Shown: positions 1 to 7,514 of the stretch, in pieces | Layout of the letters: each line of letters begins with the position of its first letter | How positions within the stretch are numbered: position 1 is the stretch's first letter | Source: Flavobacteriales bacterium | GTDB taxonomy: Bacteria > Bacteroidota > Bacteroidia > JACJYZ01 | DNA: 64,000 nt | Direction of reading: 5' to 3' | Assembly (NCBI GenBank): GCA_020635855.1 | Contig: JACJYZ010000002.1 | Location: 496,001-560,000, forward strand | Program-made: the position numbers and the translations under genes | The notes under the pieces: model-generated | What the model saw: only the letters and a program-made list of their open reading frames with translations | What the model was told of the DNA's origin: nothing | The model's database searches: none

Positions 1-18
1 TACACACGGCCGTTGTGC
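1..18 (+). other. 3' end of an integron attC site (partial)
   Basis: The window opens inside the right half of an attC site. GTTGTGC at 12-18 is its R' core, close to the consensus GTTRRRY. The cassette that starts here (GTTGTGCTT, 12-20) ends in the reverse complement AAGCACAAC at 2203-2211, the pairing expected of the two ends of one cassette. The rest of the site lies left of the window. Confidence 0.8.
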
Positions 19-72
19 TTCATGCTGAAAAAACTAACCCAATAATCCTTAAGTAAAAAATCTTTCATTTTA

Positions 73-86
73 TTTGTATGTACAAA
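73..86. promoter_or_regulatory. Operator, copy 1 (TTTGTA-TG-TACAAA)
   Basis: This is a perfect 6-2-6 inverted repeat. It sits inside a 17-bp string (73-89) that recurs unchanged at 557-573. It overlaps the -33 element in front of the MarR gene. A symmetric dyad before a MarR gene and again before its neighbour is the usual arrangement for MarR binding, so autoregulation is inferred. Confidence 0.72.
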
Positions 87-103
87 CATTAGTTTTATAT
101 TTG
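74..103 (+). promoter_or_regulatory. Bacteroidota-type promoter of the MarR gene
   Basis: TTG at 74-76 and TATATTTG at 96-103 match the -33 and -7 (TAnnTTTG) elements of Bacteroidota promoters with a 19-bp spacer. The operator at 73-86 covers the -33 element. Transcription should begin only a few bases before the ATG at 113, giving a very short leader. Confidence 0.65.
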
Positions 104-112
104 TTCCATCAA

Positions 113-538
113 ATGGAAAAATGTAGGTCAAAATATTGCGGGTGTTTATATTATTCGGCTAATGCCTTGGCCAGAATAATGACTAAACTAGCAGATGAAG
201 AATTTGCTGTTACAGGCTTAACTTCTTCTTATGCTTTTCTCTTGATGACAGTGAATGAAAAGCCAGGCATCCAACCAAAAGAGATCAGTCATCATATGCA
301 ACTAACTCCATCTACAGTTACTCGGCTGATTGAAAAAATGGAGTATAGAGGATTTTTGCAAAGAAAACATGTCGGAAGAACTACAGAAGTTTACCCTACA
401 AAACAAAGTGAGGAATTACATCCAAAAATTAAAGAGGCTTGGCGTAATTTATACAAACGTTATGCAGACCTAATTGGAGAAACAAAAGCAAATAAATTAA
501 CAGAATTGATAAACGAATCGAATGAGAAGCTAGAATAA
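113..538 (+). CDS. MarR-family transcriptional regulator
   Basis: A protein of about 141 residues with the MarR layout: an N-terminal dimerisation helix, a helix-turn-helix (around MQLTPSTVTRLIEKMEYRGF) and a wing, then C-terminal helices. The ATG at 113 is preferred over the in-frame TTG at 74, because 74 lies inside the operator and upstream of the predicted transcription start. The gene opens an integron cassette that also carries two NAD(P)-dependent oxidoreductases. An identical operator lies before this gene and before the next, so it probably represses both and responds to a small molecule that the enzymes handle. The ligand cannot be read from the sequence. Confidence 0.85.
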   Translation: MEKCRSKYCGCLYYSANALARIMTKLADEEFAVTGLTSSYAFLLMTVNEKPGIQPKEISHHMQLTPSTVTRLIEKMEYRGFLQRKHVGRTTEVYPTKQSEELHPKIKEAWRNLYKRYADLIGETKANKLTELINESNEKLE

Positions 539-556
539 TTTTTTTGCCAAACATAA

Positions 557-570
557 TTTGTATGTACAAA
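557..570. promoter_or_regulatory. Operator, copy 2 (TTTGTA-TG-TACAAA)
   Basis: Exact copy of the dyad at 73-86, with the same three flanking bases on the right (557-573). It lies 32 bp before the start of the NAD(P)-binding oxidoreductase, in the gap after the MarR stop codon. This makes that gene and the SDR behind it likely targets of the MarR protein. Confidence 0.7.
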
Positions 571-601
571 CATGTTTTTAATTAAACAATAAATAAAAAA
601 A

Positions 602-1291
602 ATGAAAACTACAGTTTTAGGAACAGGTATGGTAGGCCAAACAATAGCATCTAGACTATTGGAATTAGGCCATACAGTAACAATGGGAACAAGGAACCCT
701 GAAGAAACAAAACAAAGAACAGAACCAAATCAAATGACAGGAAAGTCATTTTCAGATTGGTATAAAGAACATGAAGCAGTTTCGCTTAAAAGCTTTTCTG
801 AATCGGTAGTAGATGCAGAATTAATAATCAATGCGACAAGTGGAAAAGCAGCCATTGAGGTATTAGAAAAAGTTGGAAAGAAAAACCTAGACGGAAAGGT
901 ACTATTGGATATTGCTAACCCTCTTGACTTTTCCAACGGAATGCCTCCGAGCCTTTTTATATCCAATACCGATTCTTTGGGGGAACAAATTCAAAAAGAG
1001 TTTCCAGAATTGAAGGTGGTAAAGAGTTTAAATACAATGAACACCTTTATAATGATGCATCCGGAAAGTATTTCAGGCGATCATAATGTCTTTGTAAGTG
1101 GCAATAATGCTAACGCAAAGGAAAAAGTAATTAGCTTGTTAAAGTCCATCGGGTGGAAACAAGAAACCATCATTGATTTAGGTGATATTACTACTGCGAG
1201 AGGAACCGAAATGCTACTTCCAATTTGGTTGCGACTATGGGGTGCACTCGGTCATGCCAATTTTAACTTTCATATACAACAAACAAAATAA
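602..1291 (+). CDS. NADP oxidoreductase, F420-dependent-reductase-like (COG2085 type)
   Basis: A 229-residue protein opening with a Rossmann dinucleotide-binding motif (GTGMVGQTIASRLLELGH, about residues 7-24) and TRNPEE, which suits the NADP 2'-phosphate. This is the N-terminal domain of the coenzyme F420-dependent NADP reductase-like family. In Bacteroidota such proteins are assumed to use NAD(P)H with an unknown substrate. It starts 32 bp after the second MarR operator and 21 bp before the SDR gene, so the two enzymes probably form one regulated unit inside a single cassette. Confidence 0.8.
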   Translation: MKTTVLGTGMVGQTIASRLLELGHTVTMGTRNPEETKQRTEPNQMTGKSFSDWYKEHEAVSLKSFSESVVDAELIINATSGKAAIEVLEKVGKKNLDGKVLLDIANPLDFSNGMPPSLFISNTDSLGEQIQKEFPELKVVKSLNTMNTFIMMHPESISGDHNVFVSGNNANAKEKVISLLKSIGWKQETIIDLGDITTARGTEMLLPIWLRLWGALGHANFNFHIQQTK

Positions 1292-1312
1292 TAACTATAA
1301 AAATTAAATAAC

Positions 1313-2185
1313 ATGAGTAAGAAAATCATTATTACAGGGGCTAGCGGTGGCTTTGGAAAACTAACCGTATTATCATTATTGAAAAAAGGACATCAGGTAG
1401 CAGCAACTATGCGAAATCCTCAAGGAAAAAACAAAGAGGTAGCAACAGAACTTGAAAATGCCGGAGCGACCATTATAGAAATGGATGTAACGGATACCGA
1501 TAGCGTAAACAATGGGGTTCAAAAAGCCATTGACGCCTTAGGAGGATTAGATGTTGTAGTGAATAATGCCGGAAGAGGTGTTTCCGGGATGCAGGAGCAT
1601 TTCACTGCTGAAGATTTCAAAGAAATATTGGATGTAAATGTAATCGGTGTTCAACGCGTTAACAGGGCTGCATTACCTTCTTTAAGAAAGCAAGGGAGTG
1701 GATTGATAATTCACATTTCGAGTTTACTTGGAAGAATTGCACTTCCATTTTATGGACCCTATCAATCAGCTAAATGGGCTGTTGAAGCAATGGCGGAGAA
1801 CTATCGTGTTGAGTTATCTGGCTTTGGTGTACAATCAGCCATTATTGAACCAGGAGGATATCCAACTACGTTCATGACCAATTTAATGACACCTTCTGAC
1901 AGTAGCCGAAACGACAGTTACGGAGAATTTATGAATGTTCCAGCAATGGCAGCTGCTGGATTTGAAGAACAACTGAAAAATACCCCTGAACAAAACCCAC
2001 AGAAAGTGGCTGATGCTGTAGCACAATTAATCGACACACCTGCTAAACAGCGTCCGTTCAGAACAATAGTAGATTTTATGGGTTGGAGAGATGGAATTCA
2101 AAATTACAACGACCAATTCGAGCAATTAACCCAAGGAATCTATTCTGCATTTGGAATGGAAAATATGTTGACTGTGAAGTCATAA
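1313..2185 (+). CDS. Short-chain dehydrogenase/reductase (SDR)
   Basis: A 290-residue classical SDR. It shows the cofactor motif TGASGGFG near residue 8, NNAG near residue 84, a catalytic Ser (HISSLLG) and YQSAKWAVE, which supplies the YxxxK pair. The family oxidises or reduces carbonyl and alcohol groups with NAD(P)(H); the substrate here is unknown. It is the third gene of the MarR cassette, follows the previous gene by 21 bp and is followed within about 20 bp by the cassette's attC site. Integron cassettes with three genes are unusual. Confidence 0.85.
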   Translation: MSKKIIITGASGGFGKLTVLSLLKKGHQVAATMRNPQGKNKEVATELENAGATIIEMDVTDTDSVNNGVQKAIDALGGLDVVVNNAGRGVSGMQEHFTAEDFKEILDVNVIGVQRVNRAALPSLRKQGSGLIIHISSLLGRIALPFYGPYQSAKWAVEAMAENYRVELSGFGVQSAIIEPGGYPTTFMTNLMTPSDSSRNDSYGEFMNVPAMAAAGFEEQLKNTPEQNPQKVADAVAQLIDTPAKQRPFRTIVDFMGWRDGIQNYNDQFEQLTQGIYSAFGMENMLTVKS

Positions 2186-2202
2186 ATAGAAATAATGCAC
2201 GA

Positions 2203-2337
2203 AAGCACAACATTGTATAAAAGCAATAGCGGGTGAAGTGCCTTTGATAAATTGCTTTGCGTTTAAGTAACTTAGTAGCGGTTTGAAAGTGATGTACTTT
2301 TAAGCCGCTACTGCTTTTATACGAAACCGTTGGCAAC
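2203..2337 (+). other. attC site 1 (end of the MarR/oxidoreductase cassette)
   Basis: The left core region AAGCACAAC (2203-2211) is the exact reverse complement of the cassette's own start at 12-20. The right R' core is GTTGGCA (2329-2335). The halves form an imperfect hairpin: TTGTATAAAAGCAATAGCGG on the left against CCGCTACTGCTTTTATACG on the right. Total length is about 135 bp. The next cassette starts with GTTGGCAAC, whose reverse complement ends the glyoxalase cassette, which is now displaced by the IS and inversion. Confidence 0.85.
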
Positions 2338-2412
2338 AAGCTGAAAAGTAAACTTGTAAGCTCCCCTAAAAACAGGACAGTTTAGAAATGTAGTAAATTT
2401 AAACTGTCAAGT

Positions 2413-2679
2413 ATGAAAAAGAGCAAGTTTACCGCCCATCAAATTGTCAAGATCCTTCAGGAATATGAAGGAGGCAAAACGGCCGTTGAGGTATGTCGTG
2501 ATCACGGCATCAGCCAGGCCACATTGTATAGCTGGAAGAAGAAATACGGAGGCATGGAAGCCAGTGACCTGAAGCGCTTGAAGGAGTTGGAAGAAGAGAA
2601 TGCGAAGCTCAAGCGCATGTATGCAGAGTTGGCGCTGGATCACCAGATGGCCAAGGAGATCATCTCAAAAAAGCTTTAA
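2413..2679 (+). CDS. IS3-family transposase OrfA (copy A)
   Basis: An 88-residue protein with the helix-turn-helix of IS3-type OrfA (HQIVKILQEYEGGKTAVEVC, then a GISQATLYSWKKKYGG recognition helix region). A leucine-zipper-like stretch, LKELEEENAKLKRMYAEL, follows. It binds the IS ends. The reading frame ends just after AAAAAAG at 2667-2673, a slippery sequence that allows a -1 shift into the OrfB frame to make the OrfAB transposase. Confidence 0.93.
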   Translation: MKKSKFTAHQIVKILQEYEGGKTAVEVCRDHGISQATLYSWKKKYGGMEASDLKRLKELEEENAKLKRMYAELALDHQMAKEIISKKL

Positions 2680-2747
2680 AGCCCTGCCAGAAGCGATCGA
2701 TTGCCAATGAACTATCCTGTTACGGTATCAGCAGGGCGTGCCGTGTA

Positions 2748-3536
2748 TTGCAGGTATCACGATCGGTGATTTACTATGAATCGATCAAAGACGATAAGGT
2801 CATTGAAGACGCATTGCTAAGCAAAGCCGAAGCCCACCCCCGCGAGGGCTTTTGGAAGGCTTACGGGCGACTTCGCCTGGAAGGTGAATCGTGGAATCAC
2901 AAAAGGGTTTACAGGGTATACAAAAAGCTTGGACTGTCCATGCGCAGAAAAACAAAGAAGCGATTGCCGGCCAGAGTAAAACGTCGATTGGAAGTTCCCC
3001 GGGAGTTGAATCACACTTGGTCCATCGACTTCATGCAAGACCGTTTGGAGAACGGCCGTAAGGTGCGTTGCTTTAATGTCATTGATGATGCCAACCGGGA
3101 GATTCTGGATGTAGAGATTGATTACTCACTGAAGAGCAAAAGGGTTATATGGGTATTGAATCACCTGATCAGGCGCAGAGAAAAGCCCAAGCGTATCAGA
3201 ATGGATAACGGCCCGGAATTGGTTGCGCAGATTACTCAGCAATGGAGCGAGGCTCATCAGATTGAGTTCATCTATATCCAGCCCGGCAAGCCCACGCAGA
3301 ACGCTTATGTAGAACGGTTCAATGGCTCCTATCGCAGAGGAGTACTGGATGCGCACATCTTCGAGAACCTGGATCAACTCCGGGTCGCTTCCCAGATATG
3401 GCAAGAAGATTATAACCATCACCGGCCACACGATGGTCTCAAAGGTCTGCCACCGGTGATGTACGCAGAAAAATTCCTTCAAGGGGCTAGCCCCTTGAAG
3501 GAATCATCAGAAGAAGATGAAAGTTTGTTAGTTTAG
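2748..3536 (+). CDS. IS3-family transposase OrfB, DDE integrase domain (copy A)
   Basis: A 262-residue rve-type integrase core. Catalytic residues are visible as D in SIDFMQD, D in MDNGPE and E in NAYVERFNGSYRR. The frame is -1 relative to OrfA and stays open upstream to the slippery A6G at 2667-2673, so the functional product is probably the OrfAB fusion. The listed start is only the first start-like codon in frame. It is identical to the protein at 6083-6871. Confidence 0.93.
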   Translation: MQVSRSVIYYESIKDDKVIEDALLSKAEAHPREGFWKAYGRLRLEGESWNHKRVYRVYKKLGLSMRRKTKKRLPARVKRRLEVPRELNHTWSIDFMQDRLENGRKVRCFNVIDDANREILDVEIDYSLKSKRVIWVLNHLIRRREKPKRIRMDNGPELVAQITQQWSEAHQIEFIYIQPGKPTQNAYVERFNGSYRRGVLDAHIFENLDQLRVASQIWQEDYNHHRPHDGLKGLPPVMYAEKFLQGASPLKESSEEDESLLV

Positions 3537-3563
3537 CGATGTCCTGAAAATGGGGAGCTTACA

Positions 3564-4643
3564 TGTCGTCCAGAGTTTGCCAATAGTTTCAACACCAGCT
3601 TCAGTTATCACTAAATTCTCAGACGAATCAGTGATTATAAATCCATTTTCTAAAAGCGGCTGAAAGTGATTTTTAATCTCACTGTCAGGAATACCAAACT
3701 GTTTCTGCGCATCTAAAACACTCATTGTTCTGTCACATTTCAACACCATCATAAAGACAAGTTGATTGCTTGAAAGATTTGAAATTTTTTTCAATTCCTT
3801 ATCCAACGCTTCTCTTATCAGCATAGCAGTTACATTGATTTCTCTACCAAGCGTTGATTTTATCTGTTTTTCAATCATTCCTAATACTCGTTTTAGTTTC
3901 AATTCGTAAATACTTATTCCTGTTGCAACTCCAACATTAAGGCTCTCAACTTCGCTGTACATCGGAATCTGAACCGTAATATCCGCATTATTCATAAATT
4001 CATCAGATGCCCCGAGTGTTTCGTTTCCAACAACCAAAGCAACAGGTTTATCTTTAAGTTTAACTAATGATTGTAACTGCGTTCCTCGTGGAGAAGTGGT
4101 TACAATCTGATAATCATTTTCTTTTAGAAATTTTATAGTCTCATCAGGGGTTTTATAGGTCTTTAAATTTGTACTGAAAACACGACCTCTTGAAGCATCT
4201 ACCGTTTTCTTTTGAAATAAATCAAAATCTGATTTTGTACTTACAATATTGTTAATTCCAAAAGCGTGGCAAGTACGAACTATGGTCCCAATATTTCCAA
4301 AGTCATTCAGATTGTCCAAAACAACACAAAAGTCCGTGTTCCCAATTTCTTTTCTAACATTTCCGATGGCAATAACTGGAACAACATAATTTGTTTCTGT
4401 TACTTTCTTTAGCAATCCTTCTGAAGTCTTGAAAATTGTATGTTTTATATATTTTTCCTCAAAGTCTTTTAGCTTATTGGAGATTAAAATAAAATCAAGC
4501 TCTATTCCCGAATCAATTGCCCAATCAATGGCTTCTAATCCTTCGATTAAGAATTTTTGTTTTTCAATCCGTCCTTTTTGTGAATTGACCGATTTTGCAA
4601 GCTGTATTCTTTCGTCTTTTAATGAAGTTATTTCTTCTATCAT
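3564..4643 (-). pseudogene. TrmH/SpoU 2'-O-methyltransferase fused to MarR-like domain, 5' part (split gene)
   Basis: 360 residues survive. A SpoU methyltransferase domain occupies about residues 20-245. It shows LDNLNDFGNIGTIVRT (motif 1), VALVVGNETLGAS (motif 2) and IPMYSEVESLNVGVATGISI (motif 3), the knotted SAM-binding fold that methylates ribose 2'-OH in rRNA or tRNA. Residues 265-360 form a MarR-like winged helix. The frame runs into IS copy A, which adds an artificial tail (CKLPIF...). The true C-terminus lies at 7269-7388 beyond IS copy B. Joining the two at the restored gaca target gives one in-frame protein of 399 residues. The long winged-helix extension is unusual for this family. 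The tail-replaced protein might keep methyltransferase activity. Confidence 0.88.
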
Positions 4644-4681
4644 CCTCGTTCTTTCTAAGCTGTTTGTGTCTGTCTTAAAAT

Positions 4682-4817
4682 GTGCCCTAACGGTTAGTAT
4701 ATGAAAAGTAGGCGATTACGATTCACGAAACTTTCGATTAAACACAAATTTTGATACGAGCCAAAACCTTTGATTTTATTACTAATTCGCCTATTTTTTA
4801 TATACATTGTTACCTGC
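4682..4817 (-). other. attC site of the SAM-methyltransferase cassette (inverted)
   Basis: Read on the minus strand, the site starts with GCAGGTAAC (reverse complement of 4809-4817) and ends with GTTAGGGCAC (reverse complement of 4682-4691). The first matches the methyltransferase cassette's own start at 5490-5498. The second is the start of the TrmH-MarR cassette, whose end GTGCCCTAAC lies at 7380-7389. Hairpin arms include ATATGAAAAGTAGGCG against CGCCTATTTTTTATAT. Confidence 0.85.
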
Positions 4818-4822
4818 TGGCT

Positions 4823-5473
4823 TTATTCTTTTTTAATCCCACTTGCTACAAACATTTGTCCGCTTTTGAAAGAATTATCCAACTTAAAATCAGTTACTTT
4901 ATTTTCCAAATATTGATACAATGGTCGATTAACTTCTCCTTTCCCAATCCACTTTATAAAAGCACCTCTAAAACTTGGTTTATTGATATACCAGTCCATT
5001 ATCACAATTTTTCCGTTTGGTTTTAACAGTGTAATCAGGTTGTCAATTACTCTTTCCCAATTTGGAAATCCTGAAAGTCCCAAATCACAAAAAATTGAGT
5101 CAAATTTCAATTCAGGGCCCAATTTTATTTTTACCCATTCAGTATCAATTTTCGTTGCGTCCGCTTTGAAAAGCTGAATGTTTTTCCACTCATTTTCATC
5201 AATTTTTTCCTGTGCCTTTTCGAGCATACCTTTCGATATGTCAATTCCGATTACTGTTCCAGAATTGGAAAGGATATTTTGGTAATATTCAAAATTTTGT
5301 CCAGTTCCGCACGGAATGTTCAAAACGGTTTGGTTCAGTCCTAAATTCAGTTGTTCTATGGCAAATTCTCTTGGTTTTCTGTAATAAGATTTAGAAGAAA
5401 TCCAATCATAGACTTTTGAAAATCTGTCATAATATTTTGTTGCTTTGTCTTGCTTTTCTTGAATGGTTTCCAT
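4823..5473 (-). CDS. Class I SAM-dependent methyltransferase (UbiE-like)
   Basis: A 216-residue protein with the Rossmann methyltransferase motif LNIPCGTGQN (about residues 50-60), an acidic end of strand 2 (IGIDISKGMLEKAQ), KADATKI and a post-motif CDLGLSGF region. The family moves a methyl group from SAM to small molecules, lipids or cofactors; the substrate is not readable. It is the single gene of an integron cassette, with its stop six bases from the attC core. It is now on the minus strand because the segment was inverted. Confidence 0.85.
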   Translation of the reverse strand: METIQEKQDKATKYYDRFSKVYDWISSKSYYRKPREFAIEQLNLGLNQTVLNIPCGTGQNFEYYQNILSNSGTVIGIDISKGMLEKAQEKIDENEWKNIQLFKADATKIDTEWVKIKLGPELKFDSIFCDLGLSGFPNWERVIDNLITLLKPNGKIVIMDWYINKPSFRGAFIKWIGKGEVNRPLYQYLENKVTDFKLDNSFKSGQMFVASGIKKE

Positions 5474-5489
5474 TTCGTTTATTCAGCTT

Positions 5490-5624
5490 GCAGGTAACGG
5501 TTTGAATATGGTGCGTTTGGCATTTCAACACTCCAAATTTTCAATTTACTTCAATGTTTATTTATTGCTACCATTTTCATTTTTAGCACCATCTGCCAAA
5601 TGCACTATATTTTTTGTTGGCAAC
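5490..5624 (-). other. attC site of the glyoxalase cassette (inverted)
   Basis: On the minus strand the site begins with GTTGCCAAC (reverse complement of 5616-5624), the exact complement of the start of this cassette at 2329-2337 on the far side of IS copy A. It ends with GTTACCTGC (reverse complement of 5490-5498), the start of the methyltransferase cassette. The arms TGGTGCGTTTGGCA and TGCCAAATGCACTA pair. That the cassette's two ends are now separated by an IS and an inversion confirms the rearrangement. Confidence 0.85.
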
Positions 5625-5638
5625 TGGCTTAATTTATT

Positions 5639-6031
5639 TCATTTTTCAAATTCGTGAAATTCGCTTATTGTCAAGAAATATCCGTCAGGGTCACGAAGAG
5701 AAAATTCTCTTTTCATTGGTCTTGAATTTAAATGAACATCTTCTTCTAATTTACAACCTTCATTTATAGCCATTTGATATATTGTGTCAAAATTCTTTGT
5801 CCTAAAATAAAGTATCAAGCCATTTCCTGGGGTAATACTTGGGTCTGTCATCGTAGGATGGTCATCCATTTCCCATTGATGAAGGCAAAGAACGATTTCA
5901 TTTGCTTTGGATTTAAGGACGGCAAAACCGTGTCCTTCTGGTGATGAGTTTTTGAAGCCAAATATTCTTTCATACCATTTTGCACTTTTATCAACATCAT
6001 TAACAGCGACTATTGGGTCAATTTTTGTCAT
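5639..6031 (-). CDS. Glyoxalase/VOC-family protein
   Basis: A 130-residue vicinal-oxygen-chelate protein. It opens MTKIDPIVAVNDVDKSAKWY and ends in the typical FSLRDPDGYFLTISEFHEF, carrying the distal metal-ligand Glu region. VOC proteins of this size include glyoxalases, dioxygenases and drug-binding resistance proteins (bleomycin or fosfomycin type); which one cannot be told. It is the only gene of its cassette. Its start lies 24 bp from IS copy B, which now replaces the cassette's original 5' flank. Confidence 0.83.
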   Translation of the reverse strand: MTKIDPIVAVNDVDKSAKWYERIFGFKNSSPEGHGFAVLKSKANEIVLCLHQWEMDDHPTMTDPSITPGNGLILYFRTKNFDTIYQMAINEGCKLEEDVHLNSRPMKREFSLRDPDGYFLTISEFHEFEK

Positions 6032-6082
6032 ATTGCAGAATCTTTAATTTCAGTTTGTAAGCTCCCCATTTTCAGGACATCG

Positions 6083-6871
6083 CTAAACTAACAAACTTTC
6101 ATCTTCTTCTGATGATTCCTTCAAGGGGCTAGCCCCTTGAAGGAATTTTTCTGCGTACATCACCGGTGGCAGACCTTTGAGACCATCGTGTGGCCGGTGA
6201 TGGTTATAATCTTCTTGCCATATCTGGGAAGCGACCCGGAGTTGATCCAGGTTCTCGAAGATGTGCGCATCCAGTACTCCTCTGCGATAGGAGCCATTGA
6301 ACCGTTCTACATAAGCGTTCTGCGTGGGCTTGCCGGGCTGGATATAGATGAACTCAATCTGATGAGCCTCGCTCCATTGCTGAGTAATCTGCGCAACCAA
6401 TTCCGGGCCGTTATCCATTCTGATACGCTTGGGCTTTTCTCTGCGCCTGATCAGGTGATTCAATACCCATATAACCCTTTTGCTCTTCAGTGAGTAATCA
6501 ATCTCTACATCCAGAATCTCCCGGTTGGCATCATCAATGACATTAAAGCAACGCACCTTACGGCCGTTCTCCAAACGGTCTTGCATGAAGTCGATGGACC
6601 AAGTGTGATTCAACTCCCGGGGAACTTCCAATCGACGTTTTACTCTGGCCGGCAATCGCTTCTTTGTTTTTCTGCGCATGGACAGTCCAAGCTTTTTGTA
6701 TACCCTGTAAACCCTTTTGTGATTCCACGATTCACCTTCCAGGCGAAGTCGCCCGTAAGCCTTCCAAAAGCCCTCGCGGGGGTGGGCTTCGGCTTTGCTT
6801 AGCAATGCGTCTTCAATGACCTTATCGTCTTTGATCGATTCATAGTAAATCACCGATCGTGATACCTGCAA
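6083..6871 (-). CDS. IS3-family transposase OrfB (copy B)
   Basis: 262 residues identical to the copy A OrfB, with the same D, D and E residues (SIDFMQD, MDNGPE, YVERFNGS). It is expressed as an OrfAB fusion by -1 frameshifting at the A6G run at the end of OrfA. Confidence 0.93.
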   Translation of the reverse strand: MQVSRSVIYYESIKDDKVIEDALLSKAEAHPREGFWKAYGRLRLEGESWNHKRVYRVYKKLGLSMRRKTKKRLPARVKRRLEVPRELNHTWSIDFMQDRLENGRKVRCFNVIDDANREILDVEIDYSLKSKRVIWVLNHLIRRREKPKRIRMDNGPELVAQITQQWSEAHQIEFIYIQPGKPTQNAYVERFNGSYRRGVLDAHIFENLDQLRVASQIWQEDYNHHRPHDGLKGLPPVMYAEKFLQGASPLKESSEEDESLLV

Positions 6872-6939
6872 TACACGGCACGCCCTGCTGATACCGTAAC
6901 AGGATAGTTCATTGGCAATCGATCGCTTCTGGCAGGGCT

Positions 6940-7206
6940 TTAAAGCTTTTTTGAGATGATCTCCTTGGCCATCTGGTGATCCAGCGCCAACTCTGCATAC
7001 ATGCGCTTGAGCTTCGCATTCTCTTCTTCCAACTCCTTCAAGCGCTTCAGGTCACTGGCTTCCATGCCTCCGTATTTCTTCTTCCAGCTATACAATGTGG
7101 CCTGGCTGATGCCGTGATCACGACATACCTCAACGGCCGTTTTGCCTCCTTCATATTCCTGAAGGATCTTGACAATTTGATGGGCGGTAAACTTGCTCTT
7201 TTTCAT
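6940..7206 (-). CDS. IS3-family transposase OrfA (copy B)
   Basis: 88 residues identical to OrfA of copy A: a helix-turn-helix DNA-binding domain followed by a coiled-coil stretch. It ends at the slippery A6G string before the -1 frame of OrfB. Confidence 0.93.
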   Translation of the reverse strand: MKKSKFTAHQIVKILQEYEGGKTAVEVCRDHGISQATLYSWKKKYGGMEASDLKRLKELEEENAKLKRMYAELALDHQMAKEIISKKL

Positions 7207-7268
7207 ACTTGACAGTTTAAATTTACTACATTTCTAAACTGTCCTGTTTTTAGGGGAGCTTACAGACA

Positions 7269-7388
7269 ATCGAAAATACTGAAAATAAAATATTGGAAGA
7301 TTTTACAGATAAGGAAAAACAAGAATTTAACAGACTGCTTGGAAAGATAAAAGGAAAGTGTAATCAAATAATAAAAAACGTGCCCTAA
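7269..7388 (+). pseudogene. C-terminal fragment of the split TrmH-MarR gene
   Basis: The first bases after IS copy B continue an open frame that encodes 39 residues (starting IENTENKILEDFTDKEKQEF), the final helices of a MarR-type domain, and stops at 7386-7388 inside the attC core. Restoring the 4-bp target (gaca) joins it in frame to WTT at the end of the fragment at 3564-4643. On its own it has no start codon and is not expected to be expressed. Confidence 0.9.
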
Positions 7389-7514
7389 CACTGTATATAC
7401 AAAATGGGCGGGATTGTATTAAATTCAACGGTTGTAGCCCGCTTCAAAATCGTCCCGGTTTGATAAGTTTGAAGCCCGCAATCGCCCACTTTGCATATAC
7501 TTGTCCGTTAGCGC
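7380..7514 (+). other. attC site 4 (end of the TrmH-MarR cassette)
   Basis: Left core GTGCCCTAAC (7380-7389), right core GTTAGCG (7507-7513). Arms CTGTATATACAAAATGGGCG and CGCCCACTTTGCATATACTT pair imperfectly. The left core complements the start of the TrmH-MarR cassette (reverse complement of 4682-4691). About 135 bp. Confidence 0.85.

Larger units (their letters stand above)
2355..3563 (+). mobile_element. IS3-family insertion sequence, copy A
   Basis: A 1209-bp element bounded by imperfect terminal inverted repeats that both read TGTAAGCTCCCC from the outside inwards, followed by a similar CAGGACA stretch. It carries overlapping orfA and orfB transposase frames. It is a copy, in opposite orientation, of the element at 6056-7264; the proteins are identical. 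Its flanks are aact (2351-2354) on the left and tgtc (3564-3567) on the right, which are not a direct duplication. The matching partners aact and gaca sit at copy B as their reverse complements. The element inserted at the very start of the glyoxalase cassette. Confidence 0.95.
3564..6055. other. Inverted segment of the cassette array between two IS copies
   Basis: All three genes and both attC sites here are reversed relative to the rest of the array. The outer and inner 4-bp flanks of the two IS copies show why. aact (2351-2354) left of copy A pairs with agtt (6052-6055) left of copy B. tgtc (3564-3567) right of copy A pairs with gaca (7265-7268) right of copy B. Each pair is a reverse complement, as expected when two elements with direct 4-bp duplications recombine and flip the DNA between them. 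The original order was glyoxalase, methyltransferase, TrmH-MarR, all on the plus strand. Confidence 0.93.
6056..7264 (-). mobile_element. IS3-family insertion sequence, copy B
   Basis: A 1209-bp element with the same termini and transposases as 2355-3563, in reverse orientation. Left flank agtt (6052-6055), right flank gaca (7265-7268). It inserted into the TrmH-MarR gene after the codons for WTT. Sequence identity between the copies, including non-coding ends, indicates recent spread. Confidence 0.95.

Noticed and set aside
2355..7264. Composite transposon made of two IS copies with cargo between them
   Set aside because: A composite element would have one direct duplication at its outer ends. 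Here the outer flanks (aact and gaca) differ and each matches the inner flank of the other copy as a reverse complement, which indicates two separate insertions plus an inversion.
7269..7388. A stand-alone small MarR-like gene
   Set aside because: The segment has no start codon and joins in frame to the truncated gene at 3564-4643 once the IS and one copy of the 4-bp target are removed.
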